Shown piece after piece: positions 21,523-33,200 of a stretch of 64,000 bases of DNA. Both the position numbers and the translations under genes were made by a program. The notes beneath the pieces are model-generated. The model was not told where the DNA came from. It did no database searches and saw only the letters and a program-made list of their open reading frames with translations. The stretch is from Leptodactylus fallax. Taxonomy: Eukaryota; Chordata; Amphibia; Anura; Leptodactylidae. The stretch spans positions 620,001-684,000 of the forward strand of contig CAMRHE010000507.1 in NCBI GenBank assembly GCA_947044405.1, given 5' to 3'. The first letter of the stretch is position 1, and each line of letters opens with the position of its first letter.

Positions 21523-22180
21523 CTGTGGGGCATAATACCCTGTGCAGGGACCACTATAGAGCATAATACCGGGTGCAGGGGTCACTATGGAGCATAATAC
21601 AAGTGCAGGGGCCACTATGGAGCATAATACCAGTGCAAGGGCCACTATGGAGGATAATACCAGTGCAGGGGCCACTATGGAGCATAATACCAGTGCAAGG
21701 GCCACTATAGAGCATAATACCAGTGCAGGGGCCACTATGGAGCATAATACTGTGTGCTGGGGCCACTGTGGAGCATAATACCGTGTGCAGGGGCCACTAT
21801 GAAGCATAATACCAGTGCAAGGGCCACTATGGAGGATAATACCAGTGCAGGGGCCACTATGGAGCATAATACCAGTGCAAGGGCCACTATAGAGCATAAT
21901 ACCAGTGCAGGGGCCACTATGGAGCATAATACTGTGTGCTGGGGCCACTGTGGAGCATAATACCGTGTGCAGGGGCCAATATGGGGCATAAAACTGTGTG
22001 CAGGAGTTGCTGTGGAACATAATACCGTGTGCAGTGGCCAATGCGGGGCATAATACCGTGAGCAGGGGCCACTATGGAGCATAATACCGTGTGCAGGGGC
22101 CGCTGCGAGGCATAATCCAGTGTGCAGGGGCTGCTGCGGGCCATAAGACTGTGTAATAATGTGTGCAGGGGCTGCTGTGG
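21523..22180 (+). repeat. 30-bp minisatellite, about 21 units
   Basis: Unit of the type agtgcaggggccactatgga + gcataatacc. A block of about 180 bases (21600-21780) is repeated as 21780-21960, showing a multi-unit duplication. Units at both ends are more diverged. Confidence 0.9.
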
Positions 22181-23438
22181 AACATTATAGTGTATGTAAA
22201 TGGGGCGCTATAAACAGGGGCTATGGCGCCTGTTTATATTATACGCTGTCTGCTTATAGTGACTGTGTGATGTAATTGTAGCCTTGTCACATACTGTAGA
22301 CATGTACAGGACGAGGCTGTAGTTACATTACATGGCCGCTATGAGATGAATGACACTATGTAAACAATGAAGCGGTCACGGCGCTTACACAGGTACCATT
22401 CAAACAGCTGATCAGTGGGGGTCCTGGGTTTTTGAACCCCACTGATTAGTTTATTAATGACCTGGAAAACCTTTTAATTAGTTAACACCTGGGGTATTAT
22501 TAGTAAGGGGCACTATTTATACAGGGTACACACGGACATATTAATATAAAGATGCACTTGGGAGTATTATTCATTATGGGGGGTTATATCACATATTTTA
22601 TAATTGGGGGTAGCAGCAGAATGGGGGCTTTGTGTAGGTGAGGACAATGTGGGTTGAATGCCTGGAAAAGTGAGGAGCCAAAGATGTCTGTGTTGCAAAC
22701 TTTACAGAGACAAGTCACAGCTGGAAGAAGTGGTCATGGCGGTCCAAAGGGAAGAAAAGGGAAATGTGAAGGATTAGTCAGAGACGTCACCGGTAAGTCA
22801 CAAAATGTTACTGCACTGTATTCACCTAAACGATAGAGGATAAATACCTGATTGATGGGGGTCTGTCTGCTGAGACCCCACTGAGCCTGAGAATTGGGTT
22901 TTTTCCCCCCACTAGGTGGGAATCCAGCCTGGCTGCAGCCATCTATATAGGTGTGTCACTTGGTGGATGGACGAACCCGCGTGGCTCTCATTCACTTTAA
23001 TGGGAGTGCCAAAGATACCCGAAGTCCAGTACTCAGCTATCTGCGGTGCTCCTATTATAGAGAATGGGGGCCACGTGGGCTCGTCCATCCACCAAGCAAA
23101 AGATGTGTGAAGTTACTTTCATTGTTAATGCCGTGTTGTTGATCTGATACTGAAGTAATACAGTAAGAAGAATTCTTAAAAACTGTTTTATAACTTTGTG
23201 TATTGTGTATATTATGCAACGATAACAGTGTGTTAAACTAGTAGCATGGAAACTCAGTTTTTTTTTGTTTTTTGTTTTTTTTTTTTGGGGGGGGGGGCGT
23301 CTTTCTATAGTCCGCCTCAGGCAGCAAAGAGGCTAGGTTCACCACTGCCTCCAACATTATACCATGGGAGTGACACAACCTACCTGAGGACTGTAGTGAC
23401 AGGTGTAAACGCAGCATAGGCCATATATATACAGTATA
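22181..23438. other. No gene seen; fold-back repeats
   Basis: An imperfect inverted repeat (gtaattgtagccttgtcaca / ctgtagttacattac) lies at about 22274-22335, and another hairpin at 22410-22448 (ctgatcagtgggg...ccccactgattag). A run of T and G (about 23260-23298) is simple sequence. No coding signal. Confidence 0.5.
22959..23096. repeat. Inverted repeat, 27-bp arms
   Basis: Arms cttggtggatggacgaaccc + gcgtggc (22959-22985) and gccacgtgggctcgtccatc + caccaag (23070-23096) are near-perfect inverses about 84 bases apart. Probably a fold-back element with outer limits near 22840 and 23110. Confidence 0.7.
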
Positions 23439-23440
23439 TA

Positions 23441-25071
23441 CAGTGCCTTGCGAAAGTATTCGGCCCCCTTGAACTTTTCAACCTTTTGCCACATTTCAGG
23501 CTTCAAACATAAAGAAATAAAATTTAAATTTTTTGGTGAAGAATCAACAACAAGTGGGACACAATTGTGAAGTGGAACGAAGTTTATTGGTTATTTTAAA
23601 CTTTTGTAGAAAATAAAAAACTGAAAAGTGGGTCGTGCAAAATTATTCGGCCCCTTTACTTTCAGTGCAGCAAACTCACTCCAGAAGTTCAGTGAGGATC
23701 TCTGAATGATCCAATGTTGTCCTAAATGACTAATGATGATAAATATAATCCACCTGTGTGTAATCAAGTCTCCGTATAAATGCACCTGCTCTGTGATAGT
23801 CTCAGGGTTCTGTTTAAAGCGCAGAGAGTATCATGAAGACCAAGGAACACACCAGGCAGGTCCGTGACACTGTTGTGGAGAAGTTTAAAGCTGGATTTGG
23901 ATACAAAAAGATTTCCCAAACTTTAAACATCCCAAGGAGCACTGTGCAAGCGATCATATTGAAATGGAAGGAGTATCAGACCACTGCAAATCTACCAAGA
24001 CCCGGCCGTCCCTCTAAACTTTCATCTCAAACAAGGAGAAGACTGATCAGAGATGCAGCCAAGAGGCCCATGATCACTCTGGATGAACTGCAGAGATCTA
24101 CAGCTGAGGTGGGATAGTCTGTCCATAGGACAACAATCAGTCGTACACTGCACAAGTCTGGCCTTTATGGAAGAGTGGCAAGAAGAAAGCCAATTCTCAA
24201 AGATATCCATAAAAAGTCTTGTTTAAAGTTTGCCACAAGCCACCTGGGAGACACACCAAACATGTGGAAGAAGGTGCCGTGGTCAGATGAAACCAAAATC
24301 GAACTTTTTGGCCTCAATGCAAAACGATATGTTTGGCGTAAAAGCAACACAGCTCATCCCCCTGAACACACCATCCCCACTGTCACACATGGTGGTGGCA
24401 GCATCATGGTTTGGGCCTGCTTTTCTTCAGCAGGGACAGGGAAGATGGTTAAAATTGATGGGAAGATGGATGGAGCCAAATACAGGACCATTCTGGAAGA
24501 AAACCTGTTGGGAGTCTGCAAAAGACCTGAGACTGGGACGGAGATTTATCTTCCAACAAGACAATGATCCCAAACATAAAGCAAAATCTACAATGGAATG
24601 GTTCACAAATAAACGTATCCAGGTGTTAGAATGGCCAAGTCAAAGTCCAGACCTGAATCCAATCGAGAATCTGTGGAAAGAGCTGAAAACTGCTGTTCAC
24701 AAACGCTCTCCATCCAACCTCACTGAGCTCCAGCTGTTTTCCAAGGAAGAATGGGCAAGAATTTCACTCTGTCGATGTGCAAAACTGATAGAGACAGACC
24801 CCAAGCGACTTGCAGCTGTAATCGCAGCAAAAGGTGGCGCTACAAAGTATTAACTTAAGGGGGCCAAATAATATTGCATGCCCCACTTTTCAGTTTTTTA
24901 TTTTTTACAAAAGTTTAAAATATCCAATAAATTTCGTTCCACTTCACGATTGTGTCCCACTTGTTGTTGATTCTTCACCAAAAAATTAAAATTTTATATC
25001 TTTGTTTGAAGCCTGAAATGTGGCAAAAGGTTGAAAAATTCAAGGGGGCCGAATACTTTCGCAAGGCACTG
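23441..25071 (+). mobile_element. Tc1/mariner transposon, nearly intact
   Basis: 1631-bp element with long terminal inverted repeats of about 210 bases starting CAGTGCCTTGCGAAAG. Each has an inner copy of the attattcggcccc-type sequence, as in Tc1 elements of the IR/DR layout. It is flanked by TA at 23439-23440 and 25072-25073. It encloses a transposase gene with only two obvious lesions, so it probably moved recently or belongs to a recently active family. Confidence 0.95.
23833..24853 (+). pseudogene. Tc1-family transposase with one stop and one frameshift
   Basis: A DDE recombinase that cuts out and reinserts the element at TA. From ATG 23833 it shows two helix-turn-helix parts (GYKKISQTLNIPRSTVQAII and SVHRTTISRTLHKSG) with a GRPSK motif between them. 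The catalytic residues follow: Asp in WSDETKIELFG (codon 24287), Asp in QQDNDPKH (codon 24560) and Glu in PDLNPIENLW (codon 24665). The last two are 34 residues apart (DD34E). It ends with AAKGGATKY and TAA at 24851-24853. A TAG at 24115-24117 interrupts the linker, and one extra G at about 24510-24512 shifts the frame. All catalytic residues survive, but no full protein can be made. Confidence 0.95.
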
Positions 25072-25073
25072 TA

Positions 25074-25635
25074 TATCATGAACAGCTCCACAATCTCATG
25101 AGCTTTTATAAATTTTTTAGAATTGCTTCTTAGCAAAATATATTTGGGCAGATTTACTATTGGAAATGCAGCAGGGTGAGAACACAAGGAATCCATGAGA
25201 ATAATCTGGAAACTCACCATCAGGACTGATAACCAAGGAAGTAAAGTATGAAAGAGCTGCTTGTAAAGTTTTCTGGCCATTGATGTGAGACTGTTCGGCT
25301 AAGTCTCAGTCTTGTAGCTGGAGGTGCATTATTTGGTTTAGGTTGTTGTGGTGTCACATTGGCAATAGAACTATCTGGCCCCGGCCAGGAACATAAACCT
25401 GCATAGTGAGTTATGTCTTTCTGTGGCCTCCCATAACCCTTACCCAAAAACCAATCATAGCATGGCAGCAGCGGAAATAAAGTAGCGAAGAAAACACAAA
25501 GCCTGAAGTCTAATGGACTCATCACAAATTAGAGGCCAGGATGAGCGAACCGATTAGTTTACAAACAAATTCAAGCTGAGATTTCCAAAGGTTTCAGGTT
25601 TGTATTTTATTTGTAATTTTATTAAAATAGTGGCC
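25074..25635. other. No gene seen
   Basis: No supported coding sequence. The last 90 bases resemble dispersed repeat sequence and lead into the minisatellite at 25636. Confidence 0.5.
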
Positions 25636-26290
25636 TCTCTGGGACATAATACTGTGTGCAGGGGTCACTATGGGACATTATACTGTGTGCAGGGGCCACT
25701 ATAGGATATTATACTGTGTGGAGGAGCCACTATGGAACATTATACTGCATGGGGACTACTATGTGACATTGTACTGTGTAGAGGGGTTGCTATGGGACAT
25801 TTTACTGCGTGGTGGGTTCACTATGGGACATTATACTGTGTGGAGGAGTCACTATGGGACATTATACTGTGTGGAGGAGTCACTATGGGACATTATACTG
25901 TGTGGAGAGGCCACTATGGGACATTATACTGTGAGGAGGTGTCACTATGGGACATTATACTGTATGGAGGGGCACTATGGGACATTATACTGTGTGGAGA
26001 GGACCACTATGGGATATTACACTGCATGAGGACCACTATAGGACATTATACTGTGTGGAGGGTCACTATGGGACATTATACTGTGTGGAGGGGTTGCTAT
26101 GGGACATTATACTGCGTTAAGGGGTCATTATGGGACATTATAGTGCATGTAGGGGCCACTATGGTATTTTATACTGTGTGGAGGGGCTGCTATGGGACAT
26201 TATACTGTGTGGAGTGGCCACTATGTGACATTATACTGCGTGGAGGGGCCACTATAAGATAGTATACTGTGTGGAGGGGCAGCTCTGAAA
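25636..26290 (+). repeat. 30-31-bp minisatellite related to the one at 21523
   Basis: Unit of the type ggggccactatgggacatta + tactgtgtgga, about 21 copies. The core (gcaggggccactatgg...ataatactgtgtg) is shared with 21523-22180. Decayed units continue to about 26600. Repetitive open frames of up to 176 codons arise only because the period allows them. Confidence 0.9.
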
Positions 26291-27238
26291 CATTATTTTA
26301 TCACAGGGATCTCTGGCATGAATGCCGGAGGCTGCACTTTCTATACAGTCCCATGGTACCGTTAATCTATGCCGGTGGTAAGTAATGGCTGGAGCTTACC
26401 AGTTGCTCCTTAAATGTCACTGAGTATGGGGGCCATTTTATTATTTATGGGGTCATTATTTTAAATGCGTAGGCCATTATATTACATGTGGGGATACTGT
26501 GGGATCTATTATATTACATGTGCGGCACTGAAGGGGCCATTCTACTGAGTGTGAGGGCCTTTACACTACATGTGGGGGCACTGATGGGGCCCATTACATA
26601 ATTGTTAACAAAGGCTCTCAATGAAGCCTTATTTTATTAACATTTATAAGTGATCACTACTTTGGGAGTACTCAGCTGGGACATTTTCTCACCAGGGGGT
26701 ACTTAGCTAGAGAACCACTGCCGTAAACCATACAAAGCGATATATCGGTAGTTACCAAGAGTACATTGTGTGTCGCTGATATGTAATATTCTACTGCTCT
26801 ATATTCAGTCACAATTGGCTATATTTATTGTCAGAGCCGGGGGTCCCTGTGTCCTGACACTGAAAATGGGGCACAGCTGGAGATGACAACTCTACTACAA
26901 GTCAATGGCAGGATGGTTACCTTGTTAAGTACAAATCACCTAAGCCTTAGCTGAAAGAATCAGATTTGAGGCTTGGTCTGAACTCTTACCAATGGATATG
27001 GCATTTATCATAAATACTGAACAATTATATGCTGCATGAAGAGGCATAATCCAGGCTTGGTCTCTGTTCACAGTAATGCATATGACACTATCAACCTTTC
27101 TCCGGTTACATGTACACTCAATGGTGAAAAAGAAAAATTCTGCATCTGCCTGAAGCTTTCTCAGTGTAATGTAAAGATGATATATAGAATTGATGACAGT
27201 ATTACAGTATTATTGTACTGTACAATTGGACGCAGACG
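26291..27238. other. No gene seen; decayed repeat then flank of transposase remnant
   Basis: The stretch 26440-26600 has degenerate ggggccatt...tacatgtg units. From 26600 to 27238 nothing is recognised. The 3' terminal repeat of the Tc1-like gene ending at 27239 should lie here on the minus strand, but I could not identify it. Confidence 0.4.
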
Positions 27239-27290
27239 CTAGGACCCAGTTAAGCTGCCTCCAGCCTGGATACGGCAGAACATGGAGGTA
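27239..27290 (-). pseudogene. Terminal codons of the Tc1-like transposase beside the 99-bp array
   Basis: On the minus strand the reading frame leaves the last partial unit and ends as SMFCRIQAGGSLTGS followed by TAG at 27239-27241. A C-terminus of the form (A)(R)GGxTxY/S is typical of Tc1-family transposases. This places the end of the original gene at the left edge of the array. Confidence 0.65.
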
Positions 27291-30200
27291 TACCGGTTCT
27301 GTATGGTATCCTGCAGTACATTTACCACAGATGTTACAGCTGGACCTGTAGTCTGGATACAAGATGAGATACGGCAGGACATGGAGGTATACAGGTTCTG
27401 TATGGTATCCTGCAGTACATTTACCATAGATGTTACAGCTGGGCCTGTAGTCTGGATACAAGATGAGATACGGCAGGACATGGAGGTATACAGGTTCTGT
27501 ATGGTATCCTGCAGTACATTTACCACAGATGTTACAGCTGGGCCTGTAGCCTGGATACAAGATGAGATACGGCAGGACATGGAGGTATACAGGTTCTGTA
27601 TGGTATCCTGCAGTACATTTACCACAGATGTCACAGCTGGGCCTGTAGTCTGGATACAAGATGAGATACAGCAGGACATGGAGGTATACAGGTTCTGTAT
27701 GGTATCCTGCAGTACATTTACCACAGATGTTACAGCTGAGCCTGTAGTCTGGATACAGAATGAGATACAACAGGACATGGAGGTATACAGGTTCTGTATG
27801 GTCTCCTGCAGTACATTTACCACAGATGTTACAGCTGAGCCTGTAGTCTGGATACAAGATGAGATACGGCAGGACATGGAGGTATACAGGTTCTGTATGG
27901 TATCCTGCAGTACATTTACCACAGATGTCACAGCTGGGCCTGTAGTCTGGATACAAGATGAGATACAGCAGGACATGGAGGTATACAGGTTCTGTATGGT
28001 ATCCTGCAGTACATTTACCACAGATGTTACAGCTGAGCCTGTAGTCTGGATACAGAATGAGATACAACAGGACATGGAGGTATACAGGTTCTGTATGGTC
28101 TCCTGCAGTACATTTACCACAGATGTTACAGCTGGACCTGTAGTCTATATACAAGATGAGATACGGCAGGACATGGAGGTATACAGGTTCTGTATGGTAT
28201 CCTGCAGTACATTTACCACAGATGTTACAGCTGGGCCTGTAGTCTGGATACAAGATGAGATACGGCAGGACATGGAGGTATACAGATTCTGTATGGTATC
28301 CTGCAGTACATTTACCACAGATGTTACAGCTGGGCCTGTAGTCTGGATACAAGATGAGATATGGCAGGACATGGAGGTATACAGTTTCTGTATGGTATCC
28401 TGCAGTACATTTACCACAGATGTTACAGCTGGGCCTGTAGTCTGGATACAAGATGAGATACGGCAGGACATGGAGGTATACAGTTTCTGTATGTTATCCT
28501 GCAGTACATTTACCACAGATGTTACTGCTGGGCCTGTAGTCTGGATACAAGATGAGATACGGCAGGACATGGAGGTATACAGGCTCTGTATGGTATCCTG
28601 CAATACATTTACCACAGATGTTACAGCTGGACCTGTAGTCTGGATACAAGATGAGATACGGCAGGACATGGTGTTATACAGTTTCTGTATGGTATCCTGC
28701 AGTACATTTACCACAGATGTTACAACTGGGCCTTTGGTCTAGTTACAAGATGAGATACGGCAGGACATGGAGGTATACAGGAGCTGTATGGTATCCTGCA
28801 GTACATTTACCACAGATGTTACAGCTGGACCTGTAGTCTGGATACAAGATGAGATACGGCAGGACATGGTGTTATACAGTTTCTGTATGGTATCCTGCAG
28901 TACATTTACCACAGATGTTACAACTGGGCCTGTGGTCTTGATACAAGATGAGATACGGCAGGACATGGATGTATACAGGTTCAGTATGGTATCCTGCAGT
29001 ACATTTACCACAGATGTTACAGCTGGGCCTGTAGTCTGGATACAAGATGAGATACGGCAGGACATGGAGGTATACAGCTTCTGTATGGTATCCTGCAGTA
29101 CATTTACCACAGATGTTACAGCTGGGCCTGTAGCCTGGATACAAGATGAGATACGGCAGGACATGGAGGTATACAGGTTCTGTATGGTATCCTGCGGTAC
29201 ATTTACCACACAGGTTACAGCTGGGCCTGTAGTCTGGATACAGAATGAGATACAGCAGGACATGGAGGTATACAGTTTCTGTATGGTATCCTGCAGTACA
29301 TTTACCACAGACGTTACAGCTGAGCCTGTAGTCTGGATACAAAATTAGATACGGCAGGACATGGAGGTATACAGGTTCTGTATGGTATCCTTCAGTACAT
29401 TTACCACAGATGTTACAGCTGGGCCTGTAGCCTGGTTACAAGATGAGATACGACAGGACATGGAGGTATACAGGTTCTGTATGGTATCCTGCAGTACGTT
29501 TACCACAGATGTTGCAGCTGGGCCTGTAGCCTGGATACAAGATGAGGTACGGCAGGACATGGAGGTATGCAGGTTCTGTATGGTATCCTGCAGTACATTT
29601 ACCACAGATGTTACAGCTGGGCCTGTAGTCTGGATACAGAATGAGATACGGCAGGACATGGAGGGTATACTGTACAGGTTCTGTATGGTATCCTTCAGTA
29701 CATTTACCACAGATGTTACAGCTGGACCTGTAGTCTATATACAAGATGAGATATGGCAGGACATGGAGGTATACAAGTTCTGTATGGTATCCTGCAGTAC
29801 ATTTACCACAGATGTTACTGCTGGGCCTGTAGCCTGGATACAAGATGAGATACGACAGGACATGGAGGTATACAGGTTCTGTATGTTATCCTGCAGTACA
29901 TTTACCACAGCTGTTACAGCTGGCCTGTAGCCTGGATACAGAATGAGATACGGCAGGACATGGAGGTATACAGGTTCTGTATGGTATCCTTCAGTACATT
30001 TACCACAGATGTTACAGCTGGACCTGTAGTCTATATACAAGATGAGATACGGCAGGACATGGAGGTATACAGGTTCTGTATGGTATCCTGCAGTACATTT
30101 ACCACAGATGTTACACCTGGGCCTGTAGTCTGGATACAAGATGAGATATGACAGGACATGGAGGTATACAGGTTCTGTATGGTATCTTGCAGTACATTTA

Positions 30201-33200
30201 CCACAGATGTTACACCTGGGCCTGTAGTCTGCATACAAGATGAGATACAGCAGGACATGAAGGTATACAGGTTCTGTATGGTATCCTGCAGTACATTTAC
30301 CACAGATGTTACAACTGGGCCTGTGGTCTTGATACAAGATGAGATACGGCAGGACATGGATGTATACAGGTTCTGTATGGTATCCTGCAGTACATTTACC
30401 ACACATGTTACAGCTGGGCCTGTAGTCTGGATACAGAATGAGATATGACAGGACATGGAGGTATACAGGTTCTGTATGGTATCCTGCAGTACATTTACCA
30501 CAGATGTTACAGCTGGCCTGTAGCCTGGATACAGAATGAGATACGACAGGACATGGAGGTATACAGGTTCTGTATGGTATCCTGCAGTACATTTACCACA
30601 GATGTTACAGCTGGCCTGTAGCCTGGATACAGAATGAGATACGACAGGACATGGAGGTATACAGGTTCTGTAGGGTATCCTGCAGTACATTTACCACAGA
30701 TGTTACAGCTGGGCCTGTAGCCTGGATACAAGATGAGGTACGGCAGGACATGGAGGTATACAGTTTCTGTATGGTATCCTGCAGTACATTTACCACAGAT
30801 GTTACAACTGGGCCTGTGGTCCAGTTACAAGATGAGATACGGCAGGACATGAAGATATACAGGAGCTGTATGGTCTCCTGCAGTACATTTACCACAGATG
30901 TTACAACTGGGCCTGTGGTCTTGATACAAGATGAGATACGGCAGGACATGGATGTATACAGGTTCTGTATGGTATCCTGCAGTATATTTACCACACATGT
31001 TACAGCTGGGCCTGTAGTCTGGATACAGAATGAGATATGACAGGACATGGAGGTATACAGTTTCTGTATGGTACCCTTCAGTACATTTACCACAGATGTT
31101 ACAGCTGGGCCTGTAGCCTAGCTACAAGATGAGATACGGCAGGACATGGAGGTATACAGGTTCTGTATGGTATCCTTCAGTACATTTACCACAGATGTTA
31201 CAGCTGGACCTGTAGTCTATATACAAGATGAGATACGGCAGGACATGGAGGTATACAGGTTCTGTATGGTATCCTGCAGTACATTTACCACAGATGTTAC
31301 AGCTGGGCCTGTAGTCTGGATACAAGATGAGATATGACAGGACATGGAGGTATACAGGTTCTGTATGGTATCCTGCAGTACATTTACCACAGATGTTACA
31401 GCTGGCCTGTAGCCTGGATACAGAATGCGATACGACAGGACATGGAGGTATACAGGTTCTGTATGGTATCCTGCAGTACATTTACCACAGATGTTACAGC
31501 TGGCCTGTAGCCTGGATACAGAATGAGATACGACAGGACATGGAGGTATACAGGTTCTGTATGGTATCCTGCAGTACGTTTACCACAGATGTTACAGCTG
31601 GGCCTGTAGCCTGGATACAAGATGAGGTACGGCAGGACATGGAGGTATACAGTTTCTGTATGGTATCCTGCAGTACATTTACCACAGACGTTACAGCTGA
31701 GCCTGTAGTCTGGATACAAGATTAGATACGGCAGGACATGGAGGTATACAGGTTCTGTATGGTATCCTTCAGTACATTTACCACAGATGTTACAGCTGGG
31801 CCTGTAGTCTGGATACAAGATGAGATATGACAGGACATGGAGGTATACAGGTTCTGTATGGTATCCTGCAGTACATTTACCACAGATGTTACAGCTGGCC
31901 TGTAGCCTGAATACAGAATGCGATACGACAGGACATGGAGGTATACAGGTTCTGTATGGTATCCTGCAGTACATTTACCACAGATGTTACAGCTGGCCTG
32001 TAGCCTGGATACAGAATGAGATACGACAGGACATGGAGGTATACAGGTTCTGTATGGTATCCTGCAGTACGTTTACCACAGATGTTACAGCTGGGCCTGT
32101 AGCCTGGATACAAGATGAGGTACGGCAGGACATGGAGGTATACAGTTTCTGTATGGTATCCTGCAGTACATTTACCACAGACGTTACAGCTGAGCCTGTA
32201 GTCTGGATACAAGATTAGATACGGCAGGACATGGAGGTATACAGGTTCTGTATGGTATCCTTCAGTACATTTACCACAGATGTTACAGCTGGGCCTGTAG
32301 CCTGGATACAAGATGAGATACGGCAGGACATGGAGGTTTACAGGTTCTGTATGGTATCCTGCAGTACATTTACCACAGCTGTTACAGCTGGCCTGTAGCC
32401 TGGATACAAGATGAGATACAGCAGGACATGGAGGTATACAGGTTCTGTATGGTATCCTTCAGTACATTTACCACAGATGTTACAGCTGGACCTGTAGTCT
32501 ATATACAAGATGAGATACGGCAGGACATGGAGGGTATACAGGTTCTGTATGGTATCCTTCAGTACATTTACCACAGATGTTACAGCTGGACCTGTAGTCT
32601 ATATACAAGATGAGATACGGCAGGACATGGAGGTATACAGGTTCTGTATGGTATCCTGCAGTACATTTACCACAGATGTTACAGCTGGGCCTGTAGCCTG
32701 GATACAAGATGAGATACGACAGGACATGGAGGTATACAGGTTCTGTATGTTATCCTGCAGTACATTTACTACAGATGTTACAGCTGGGCCTGTAGCCTGG
32801 ATACAAGATGAGGTACGGCAGGACATGGAGGTATACAGTTTCTGTATGGTATCCTGCAGTACATTTACCACAGACGTTACAGCTGAGCCTGTAGTTTGGA
32901 TACAAGATTAGATACGGCAGGACATGGAGGTATACAGGTTCTGTATGGTATCCTTCAGTACATTTACCACAGATGTTACAGCTGGGCCTGTAGCCTGGAT
33001 ACAAGATGAGATACGGCAGGACATGGAGGTTTACAGGTTCTGTATGGTATCCTTCAGTACATTTACCACAGATGTTACAGCTGGACCTGTAGTCTATATA
33101 CAAGATGAGATACGGCAGGACATGGAGGGTATACAGGTTCTGTATGGTATCCTTCAGTACATTTACCACAGATGTTACAGCTGGACCTGTAGTCTATATA

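Noticed and set aside
25670..26262. Frames of 119 and 176 codons rich in Gly, Tyr and His
   Set aside because: They lie entirely in the 30-31-bp minisatellite and change frame with unit-length changes.
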